A stretch of DNA of 5,188 nucleotides from Bordetella parapertussis (lineage in GTDB: Bacteria > Pseudomonadota > Gammaproteobacteria > Burkholderiales > Burkholderiaceae_D), in the NCBI GenBank assembly GCA_945867725.1, contig CAMBJI010000170.1:1-5188 (forward strand), read 5' to 3'. Below the pieces are notes generated by a model. That model was not told the DNA's origin and did not search any database. It saw only the letters and a program-made list of their open reading frames with translations. Every line of letters starts with the position of its first letter. Within the stretch, counting starts at the first letter, position 1. Shown piece by piece: positions 1 to 5,188 of this stretch. Made by a program: the position numbers and the translations under genes.

Positions 1-1392
1 GAGCCTTCGCAAGAGCCCTATGCGAAAAAGCTGATCGGACAATTTGCAGCCCAAATCCTCGATAAGGACATGAAGTTCAGTCCTGACAAGGGCGTGGTTG
101 CAATGATCAATGAGCGCATCGCAGAAATCGACGATCTGCTGACCAAGCAGCTCAATGCGATCATGCATCACCCAGAGTTTCAGGCGCTCGAGTCGTCCTG
201 GCGCGGACTGCATGAATTCGTGTTCGGCACGGAAACTAGCTCGCGTCTGAAGATCCGACTCATGAGCCTGAGCAAAAAAGAATTGCTGAACGATCTGGAG
301 ACTGCGGTCGACTACGATGTCAGTGTCTTATTCAAGAAAGTCTACGAAGAAGAGTACGGTACCTTCGGCGGAAATCCTTACTCGGTGCTGATTGGCGATT
401 ACTATTTTGGCCGTCACCCGCAAGATGTCGCACTGCTCGAGCGTATCTCCAAGGTCGCCGCTGCTGCACACGCGCCTTTCATCGCTGCATCATCGCCGGC
501 ACTATTCGACATGAAGAGCTTCACCGAACTTGGTGTGCCGCGCGATATGTCCAAGATTTTTGAAAGCGCAGAACTGGTCACCTGGAAGGCCTTCCGCGAA
601 TCTGAAGATTCACGCTATGTTGCGCTGACGCTGCCGCGCTATCTGTCGCGTCTGCCCTATGGCGCCAAGACGGTGCCTGTTGATCAGTTCAGCTTTGAAG
701 AAGATGTCGACGGCAAGGATCACGACAAATACCTGTGGGCGAATGCCTCGTATCAGCTGGGTCTTCGCATTACCGATGCCTTTGCCAAGTTCGGCTGGAC
801 CACTGCGATTCGCGGTGTGGAAGGTGGCGGCAAGGTTGAAGGCATGACGGCGCACACCTTCAAGACCGACGAAGGCGATATCACGCTCAAGTGCCCAACC
901 GAAGTCACGATCACCGATCGACGCGAAAAAGAACTGAATGATCTCGGCTTCATCGCTGTGGTCAATTCCAAAGGCTCCAACTTTGCTGCGTTCTTTGGCG
1001 GACAAACCGTCAACAAACCCAAGCTGTACAACAAGGACAATGCGAACGCCAACGCGCAGCTGTCTGCTCGACTGCCCTACATGCTCGCTGCCTCTCGCTT
1101 TGCGCATTACATCAAAGTGATCGTGCGCGACAAAATCGGCAGCTTCCAGACTAAGGCATCGGTTGAATCTTTCCTCAATACCTGGATCGCTGACTATATC
1201 TGTCTCGATGAATCAGCGCCGCAGGCAACCAAAGCGAGACTACCGCTGGCCAGCGCCCGTGTCGATGTGAAGGAAGTCCCCGGCAAACCCGGCGCCTACA
1301 CTGCCATCGTTTTCGTGCGGCCTCACTTCCAGATGGAAGAGCTGACCGCATCGATTCGTATGGTCGCTGAACTGCCGGCACCAGCCGCCTGA
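1..1392 (+). CDS. tssC: Type VI secretion system contractile sheath large subunit TssC (VipB/EvpB family), 5'-truncated by the window
   Basis: TssC pairs with TssB to build the cytoplasmic sheath that contracts around the Hcp tube and drives it out of the cell. The frame is open from base 1, so 463 residues are visible. Family members run to roughly 490-500, so about 30-40 N-terminal residues are missing. The ATG at 70 is internal, because family-like sequence continues upstream of it. Visible family signatures (numbered from base 1) are FQALESSWRGL around residues 61-69, a VLIGDYYFGR stretch near 130, FRESEDSRYV near 198-207, RGVEGGGKVEG from 271, LKCPTEVTITDRRE from about 296, a SRFAHYIK segment near 365, and C-terminal PHFQMEEL from 441. 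The ClpV-recognition helix known near the N-terminus of Vibrio VipB would mostly fall outside the window. No frameshift or missing block is seen. The neighbour hcp follows after 55 bases, and tssB is expected upstream. Identification is by family sequence memory and is very secure. Confidence 0.97.
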   Translation, partial: EPSQEPYAKKLIGQFAAQILDKDMKFSPDKGVVAMINERIAEIDDLLTKQLNAIMHHPEFQALESSWRGLHEFVFGTETSSRLKIRLMSLSKKELLNDLETAVDYDVSVLFKKVYEEEYGTFGGNPYSVLIGDYYFGRHPQDVALLERISKVAAAAHAPFIAASSPALFDMKSFTELGVPRDMSKIFESAELVTWKAFRESEDSRYVALTLPRYLSRLPYGAKTVPVDQFSFEEDVDGKDHDKYLWANASYQLGLRITDAFAKFGWTTAIRGVEGGGKVEGMTAHTFKTDEGDITLKCPTEVTITDRREKELNDLGFIAVVNSKGSNFAAFFGGQTVNKPKLYNKDNANANAQLSARLPYMLAASRFAHYIKVIVRDKIGSFQTKASVESFLNTWIADYICLDESAPQATKARLPLASARVDVKEVPGKPGAYTAIVFVRPHFQMEELTASIRMVAELPAPAA

Positions 1393-1430
1393 TCGGCAGC
1401 TAAACCGACCACGACTCTCTTACAGACCAG

Positions 1431-1444
1431 TCACCACGGAGTGA
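1431..1444 (+). promoter_or_regulatory. hcp Shine-Dalgarno presented in the loop of a short hairpin; possible CsrA/RsmA-type site
   Basis: GGAG at 1438-1441 lies 6 bases before the hcp ATG at 1448 and supports that start. The bases 5' of it (TCAC, 1431-1434) are complementary to those just after (GTGA, 1441-1444). This leaves a six-base loop CACGGA (1435-1440) holding most of the Shine-Dalgarno and the ANGGA core that CsrA/RsmA proteins prefer. The ribosome binding site is secure. Its role as a protein-binding element is inference: the stem is only 4 base pairs, and GGA sits one base later in the loop than in textbook sites. I see no convincing sigma-70 or sigma-54 promoter in the 1393-1447 gap, so hcp is probably read through from upstream. 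Confidence 0.45.
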
Positions 1445-1447
1445 TCT

Positions 1448-2002
1448 ATGAATTCGCCAGGAATCGCCAGAACCAATACCTTTAACGCCGACTTGTCATC
1501 GTCCCAGAGCATGGGCGATATCTACACGCTAAAGATTGAAGACGTCAAAGGCAATATGCTGCTCAACGGTCCGGCCGAGTCGAGCATGATGATCACCAAT
1601 TGGACCCTTGCGGTTGACTTGCCGGTGGACATGAATGTCGCCAACTCGAACCGCACCACAGGTCGCGCTCGTTTCCAGGAAATGGCATTCACCAAATCAG
1701 TCGACATGGCCACGCCGGTGCTCTATGCAGCGTGCTCTGCGGGTACCAACCTGAAAACTGCCACGCTTGAGGTGTATCGCACCGCCAACGGCACCAATCT
1801 GCTCGTCATGAAAATTGTGCTGACTCAGCCCATCATTTCGCAGATCTCGACCGGCGGCTACGGCGGTGGTCAAATCCCGATGGATAGCTTCACGATCAAT
1901 TTCACCAAGATCACCATGGAGTATGTCCAGCAAGGACTCGACGGCAAGAGCCCAGGCAAGACCGCCTTCGGCTGGGATCTGTCAACCAACGTGGCGGCCT
2001 GA
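1448..2002 (+). CDS. hcp: Type VI secretion system tube protein Hcp (TssD)
   Basis: Hcp forms hexameric rings that stack into the T6SS inner tube; the tube carries the spike, chaperones some effectors and is exported on firing. The 184-residue product has the family layout. The beta-rich core begins at MGDIYTLKIEDVKG (residues 22-35). FTKSVDMATPVLYAA (81-95) corresponds to the FxKxxDxAxPxL motif, and SFTINFTKITMEYV (147-160) followed by a GWD near 175-177 matches the conserved end of Hcp. A glycine-rich loop, GGYGGG, lies at 136-141. The family's usual length is about 160-170. The excess is an N-terminal extension of 21 polar residues before Met22. The ATG at 1448 is chosen because it has a GGAG 6 bases upstream, while the codon for Met22 (1511) has no ribosome binding site. 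No signal peptide, membrane segment or C-terminal effector domain is seen. The gene sits between sheath and baseplate genes, a common T6SS arrangement. Confidence 0.95.
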   Translation: MNSPGIARTNTFNADLSSSQSMGDIYTLKIEDVKGNMLLNGPAESSMMITNWTLAVDLPVDMNVANSNRTTGRARFQEMAFTKSVDMATPVLYAACSAGTNLKTATLEVYRTANGTNLLVMKIVLTQPIISQISTGGYGGGQIPMDSFTINFTKITMEYVQQGLDGKSPGKTAFGWDLSTNVAA

Positions 2003-2028
2003 TCGCCGCGCGCGATCGCGGGCCCGCC
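1993..2028 (+). promoter_or_regulatory. GC-rich imperfect hairpin across the hcp stop codon, between hcp and tssE
   Basis: Bases 1993-1999 (GGCGGCC) pair with 2021-2028 with one bulged C (2025). After a small internal loop (2000 against 2018-2020), GATCGC (2001-2006) pairs with GCGATC (2012-2017) around a five-base loop. This gives 13 Watson-Crick pairs, mostly G-C. The hcp stop codon (2000-2002) lies inside it, and the tssE ribosome binding site (AAGGTG, 2031-2036) starts two bases after it. No run of T follows, so it is not a standard Rho-independent terminator. A plausible role is to protect or process the 3' end of a more abundant hcp transcript, or to damp tssE translation. The fold is seen in the sequence; the function is inferred. 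Confidence 0.45.
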
Positions 2029-2043
2029 GCAAGGTGAATCCAC

Positions 2044-2514
2044 ATGTCGCGTCTGATTCCCGGTGGGGCCATCCCGCTGTTCGACAAACTCGATCAGCGC
2101 CTCACCGCAGCCGCGAATGAAACCGATCAAGTGCTCTCGGCAGACGGCCTCGAGGCCTCTGTCGCACGCGAACTCTCTCGTCTGACCAATTCACGCTCCC
2201 GGATTCCGCTTTCCGAATTTCAGGAAGCAACCCTGACCGTACTGGATTACGGCATCCCCGATACCCTTGCCCGCTCGGCACTGAGCGAGCGCGACAAGAC
2301 TGTCATCAGCGAAGCTCTCGAACGCGCAATCGCTGTATTCGAGCCCCGACTCACGCAGGTCGAAGTCACCGTACTGCCCGGTGCCACGGGCAAGACCGTG
2401 GCACGCTATCTGATCGCAGCCAATCTGCGGATAGCGCACACCGTCAGGCGAATCAACTTTCGCATTGATACGGGTGAAAACACCAACGTGCATTCTGCGG
2501 TGGAGGCTGCCTGA
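2044..2514 (+). CDS. tssE: Type VI secretion system baseplate subunit TssE (gp25-like)
   Basis: TssE is the gp25-like wedge protein of the T6SS baseplate. It helps seed assembly of the sheath at the cytoplasmic face of the membrane complex. The 156-residue product has the family features: an N-terminal LFDKL (residues 12-16) matching the usual LFERL-type start, a middle VLDYGIPD stretch (about residues 68-75), and the conserved gp25 motif FEPRL at 99-103 followed by alternating hydrophobic strands to the end. The length is normal for the family. The ATG at 2044 has AAGGTG at 2031-2036, 7 bases upstream. It follows hcp after 41 bases, across a GC-rich hairpin. Its stop TGA shares one base with the tssF start, so tssE and tssF are probably translationally coupled. 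Nothing is truncated or unusual. Confidence 0.95.
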   Translation: MSRLIPGGAIPLFDKLDQRLTAAANETDQVLSADGLEASVARELSRLTNSRSRIPLSEFQEATLTVLDYGIPDTLARSALSERDKTVISEALERAIAVFEPRLTQVEVTVLPGATGKTVARYLIAANLRIAHTVRRINFRIDTGENTNVHSAVEAA

Positions 2515-4280
2515 TGGATACGCGCACCTCGGACAATGAACTGCTCGACTACTACGTGCGCGAGCTCGCCTACCTGCGCGAGCAAGGGCAAGATTTCTCT
2601 CGTCGCTATCCGAAAGTCGCCTCGCGACTTGATTTTCATGGCACCGAATCACAAGATCCGCATACTGAGCGACTGATTGAATCAGTGGCATTTCTGTCAG
2701 GCAGGGTACGGCGTGACATTGAGGCGGAATTTCCGCAAGTCGCCAGCTCGCTACTCGAAAATCTCTGCCCTTCCCTGCTGGCGCCCATACCGTCGATGGT
2801 GGTCATGCAAATGGCACTCGATGAAGCTCAGGGCAAGGTCACTGCGGGCCTGCAAATTCCGCGTCACACCGCACTCGTGGCCGATGCCGATAGCGGCGAA
2901 GAAGTTCGCTTCCGCTCGGCATGGGATCTACGGCTGTGGCCCTTGTCAATTGACGAAGCGCAGATTGATGATGAAGGCCGTCTCCTGATCAGCGTAGTAG
3001 CGCAGGATGGCATTGATCTGTCCGAGCTTGAGATCGATACCTTGCGCATTCATCTTTCCGGCGACTGGGGAACGGTAGCGACGCTCTACGAATGTCTGGC
3101 AACCCGCATTCGGGGTATCGATATTCAATGCGACGATGCGCGCCCGCGTCGGCTGCCTGCCAGTGCCTGTCAGCGCGTGGGCTTTGACGCAGACCATGCC
3201 GTACTGCCGCAAGCACCCGGTTCGCATCCTGCGTATGGCCTGCTTCAGGAATACTTTGCCTTTCCGGCGAAATTTCACTTCTTTGATATTCATGGCTTGC
3301 GCTCGCAGCAGCTGAGTGGTCAGCGTTTCACGCTCAGGATCGATATTGGTGGTGTGTCGCGCAAATTGCGCCAGATCTCTGCTGCGAATTTCAAGCTGGG
3401 CTGTGTGGTAGCAGTCAATCTCTTTCCTCGCACCTCCGAGCCGATACACATCGATCATCGTCAGCATGAGCACATGCTGGTGGGTGATCGGGCGCGCGAG
3501 GCATTCACCGAGATTCACACCATCGAACAGGTGACGGCGTCTGATCCGGGTTCGGACAGGCCACAGCGCATTCCGCAGTTTTCATCGCTGGATCATTTCA
3601 GCGATCGTCATGAAGGCGTGTACTGGGCATCTCGTCGCGAGCGCAGTCTGCGAAAAGACATCTCCGGTTCGGATATGTACTTTTCCTTCATCGATCAACG
3701 CAGTATGCGCAACGCGCCATCAGCACCCATTGTCTATGCGCGTACGCTCTGTACCAATCGCGGTTTGGCAGAGCAGATCACGACCCAAACCCGCATCAAA
3801 GGTGAAGGCGTCTCCAACGGTCTGCAGATCCGCTGCGTCACCGAGCCTTCGCGCCAGCGTCATCCGCCACTGGGCAGTGACACGGTCTGGCGACTAGCCT
3901 CATTGATGACGCTGAATCATCAATCGCTGGTCAGCGGCGCGACCGGTCGTGACCGACTGCGCGAAATGCTGTCCTTGTTTGCCTCGGATCAGAACCGCGA
4001 TCTGGAACAAATTCGTGGCATCACGCATCTGCAATCGCGCCCGGTCACCCGCCAAATCGGACATGAAGCCTGGCGGGGTCACTGCCGTGGTACCGCAGTG
4101 CGACTTGAACTGGAACCCGAAGCTTTCGTCGGTTCCTCCGCCATTCTTTTCTCTGCGGTGCTGGCGCATTTCTTTGCGCTCTACACCACCGTGAACTCAT
4201 TCGTTGAGCTGGGCGTTTGGCGCGGTGATGAATGCCTCGTGCAGTGGAAGCCGATGGCAGGCGCACAGGAGCTGGTGTAA
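2514..4280 (+). CDS. tssF: Type VI secretion system baseplate subunit TssF (VasA/ImpG family)
   Basis: TssF is the largest wedge protein of the T6SS baseplate. In known systems two copies bind one TssG and, with TssE, form each of six wedges that surround the VgrG spike and hold the TssK adaptors. The 588-residue product is full length for the family. Motifs in order are YYVRELAYLREQGQDF (13-28) and RRYPKVASRLD (30-40), then DPHTERLIESVAFL (48-61) and EFPQVASSLLENLCPSLLAPIPS (72-94), the most characteristic block. Later come a YECL segment near 191, FAFPAKFHFFDI near 244-255, NLFPRTSEPIHID near 302-314, a late RPVTRQIG segment, and NSFVELGV near 561-568. The ATG at 2514 overlaps the tssE stop by one base and has GGAGG at 2502-2506. 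No signal peptide or membrane span is seen, as expected for a cytoplasmic protein. No frameshift is apparent. Confidence 0.96.
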   Translation: MDTRTSDNELLDYYVRELAYLREQGQDFSRRYPKVASRLDFHGTESQDPHTERLIESVAFLSGRVRRDIEAEFPQVASSLLENLCPSLLAPIPSMVVMQMALDEAQGKVTAGLQIPRHTALVADADSGEEVRFRSAWDLRLWPLSIDEAQIDDEGRLLISVVAQDGIDLSELEIDTLRIHLSGDWGTVATLYECLATRIRGIDIQCDDARPRRLPASACQRVGFDADHAVLPQAPGSHPAYGLLQEYFAFPAKFHFFDIHGLRSQQLSGQRFTLRIDIGGVSRKLRQISAANFKLGCVVAVNLFPRTSEPIHIDHRQHEHMLVGDRAREAFTEIHTIEQVTASDPGSDRPQRIPQFSSLDHFSDRHEGVYWASRRERSLRKDISGSDMYFSFIDQRSMRNAPSAPIVYARTLCTNRGLAEQITTQTRIKGEGVSNGLQIRCVTEPSRQRHPPLGSDTVWRLASLMTLNHQSLVSGATGRDRLREMLSLFASDQNRDLEQIRGITHLQSRPVTRQIGHEAWRGHCRGTAVRLELEPEAFVGSSAILFSAVLAHFFALYTTVNSFVELGVWRGDECLVQWKPMAGAQELV

Positions 4281-5188
4281 ATGAACCCGCGCGAATCCGA
4301 CCTTCCACTGGCCGAGCGCTTGCTCAATGCGCCGCATGGCTTTGATTTGTTTCAAGCCATCAGTCTGCTCGAGCGCGAAGGTGTCGCCGAAGGTCGGGTA
4401 GAAATCGGTGCCAGCGGTGGTCCTGAGGCAGTTCGACTTAAAAGCCATGTCTCGCTCAGCTTCGAGGCCAGCGATGTACGCAACATCTCGCGCGGCGCAG
4501 AAACCGGCGAAGCCTTCACGCTTTCCACACCAGTGCTGTCCCTGTCTGGTCAGGGCGGACCCCTGCCCGCTGCATTTACCGAGCTTCTGCTAGAACGAAA
4601 TGCGGTCAAGGATTTTGCGACCTCGGATTTTCTGGACATCATTCAGCATCGCTTGCTGTCCCTGTTTTACATCAATCGCAAACGACGGCGCTTGGGTTTG
4701 GGTTGGGCTTCGCCGCAGGCATCCACGATAGCGCGCAGCACCGGCTATTTGTGCGGGCATGATGTCGGCAATCCCGATCGTCAGACGCATACACCCTGGC
4801 TGCGTCATGCCGGACTGATCGCGGGTGCGCCACGCTCGATGACGGCACTGTGCGCCTTGCTAGCCGATCGCTATGCCATTCGTTTTCAGGGCGAACAATT
4901 CGTCGGTGGCTGGCAGCGACTCGAACAAGACGAACTCACTGAGCTGGGACATCGGCAGCAATCGCCGCAACTCGGCAGAACCGCTTTTCTTGGCCGCCGT
5001 ATCTGGGATCAAGCGGCTGCCATTCGTTTGCGCGCCGATGATCAACCCGCAGACAGGGTGATTGACTTGCTGCCCGGTGGCAGCGACCATGATGATTTCA
5101 AAACCACCGTACGCGCCTTCATTCCATCAGCGTTGCGTGTGGAAGTTTTACTCACGCCGCAAGCCGATACGTTGCCGGCCGGCCGCTT
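4281..5188 (+). CDS. tssG: Type VI secretion system baseplate subunit TssG (VasB/ImpH family), 3'-truncated by the window
   Basis: TssG joins two TssF copies in the baseplate wedge and contacts the TssK adaptor that links the baseplate to the membrane complex. The start ATG follows the tssF stop TAA (4278-4280) with no gap. AGGAG at 4267-4271 inside the tssF end serves as ribosome binding site, 9 bases away. The frame stays open to the last base, giving 302 complete codons. Family members are about 330-370 residues, so a short C-terminal part is missing. Signatures are FDLFQAISLLER (21-32), the SGQGGPLP turn (89-96), FLDIIQHRLLSLFY (117-130), an HAGLIAG segment (176-182), VGGWQRL (208-214) and the LGRRIWDQA stretch (237-245). 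A basic run, RKRRR, lies at 133-137 right after the FLDIxxHR motif. Nothing suggests disruption. No other reading of this region is plausible. Confidence 0.94.
   Translation, partial: MNPRESDLPLAERLLNAPHGFDLFQAISLLEREGVAEGRVEIGASGGPEAVRLKSHVSLSFEASDVRNISRGAETGEAFTLSTPVLSLSGQGGPLPAAFTELLLERNAVKDFATSDFLDIIQHRLLSLFYINRKRRRLGLGWASPQASTIARSTGYLCGHDVGNPDRQTHTPWLRHAGLIAGAPRSMTALCALLADRYAIRFQGEQFVGGWQRLEQDELTELGHRQQSPQLGRTAFLGRRIWDQAAAIRLRADDQPADRVIDLLPGGSDHDDFKTTVRAFIPSALRVEVLLTPQADTLPAGR

Noticed and set aside
70..72. ATG at 70 as the start of tssC, with AAGG just upstream
   Set aside because: The frame is open to base 1 and the upstream residues fit TssC. Starting here would make the protein clearly shorter than the family.
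610..1107. 165-residue open frame on the - strand inside tssC
   Set aside because: Antisense to highly conserved TssC sequence, with no recognisable domain.
1393..1408. Weak hairpin after the tssC stop (TCGG 1393-1396 with CCGA 1405-1408) as a terminator
   Set aside because: Only 4 base pairs with an 8-base loop and no T tract; too weak to call.
2191..2691. 166-residue open frame on the - strand across the tssE-tssF junction
   Set aside because: Overlaps two secure genes on the other strand, and its translation is Arg/Ala/Cys-rich with no family resemblance.
2946..3518. 190-residue open frame on the - strand inside tssF
   Set aside because: It lies wholly antisense to a well-recognised tssF, resembles no family I know, and has the look of a codon-bias shadow.
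4263..4278. Possible hairpin around the tssG Shine-Dalgarno (CAC 4264-4266 with GTG 4275-4277)
   Set aside because: Three base pairs and an eight-base loop; no better than chance.
5174..5186. GC-rich palindromic CCGGCCGG-type stretch at the window end
   Set aside because: Lies inside the tssG reading frame as ordinary Pro-Ala-Gly-Arg codons; no further structure is visible before the edge.
1..5188. GATC tetranucleotides look frequent (about 47 by eye, roughly twice a uniform expectation), with none between about 4261 and 4740
   Set aside because: Frequent Asp GAT and Ile ATC codons can explain this; without a genome background it is not evidence for Dam-related regulation.

Overview
The window is a contiguous piece of a type VI secretion system (T6SS) core operon, all on the + strand, in the order tssC (5' end outside the window) - hcp/tssD - tssE - tssF - tssG (3' end outside the window). 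No other gene is supported. The opposite-strand and other-frame open frames are shadows of these five genes. The moderately GC-rich sequence, the compact operon and a classic Hcp/VgrG-type T6SS point to a proteobacterium, probably gamma- or beta-. I cannot name the genus from the sequence alone.

Layout: 1-1392 encodes most of TssC, the large sheath subunit. A 55-base gap (1393-1447) holds the hcp ribosome binding site, which lies in the loop of a short hairpin. 1448-2002 encodes Hcp, the inner-tube protein, with a 21-residue N-terminal extension. A 41-base gap (2003-2043) contains most of a GC-rich hairpin (1993-2028) that straddles the hcp stop codon and ends just before the tssE ribosome binding site. 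Then come tssE (2044-2514), tssF (2514-4280) and tssG (4281 to the window end). They are packed with a 1-base overlap and a 0-base gap, so translational coupling is likely.

These genes act together. TssC, with TssB (expected just upstream), forms the contractile sheath around a tube of Hcp hexamers. TssE, TssF and TssG form the baseplate wedge on which tube and sheath polymerise. Contraction drives the Hcp tube and its spike out of the cell. No spike protein (VgrG/PAAR), effector, immunity protein, ClpV ATPase or membrane-complex gene lies inside the window.

The gene content is a known system, not a new one. The points worth a second look are at RNA level and at the Hcp N-terminus: the structured hcp-tssE junction, the hairpin that presents the hcp Shine-Dalgarno, and the N-terminal extension of Hcp.
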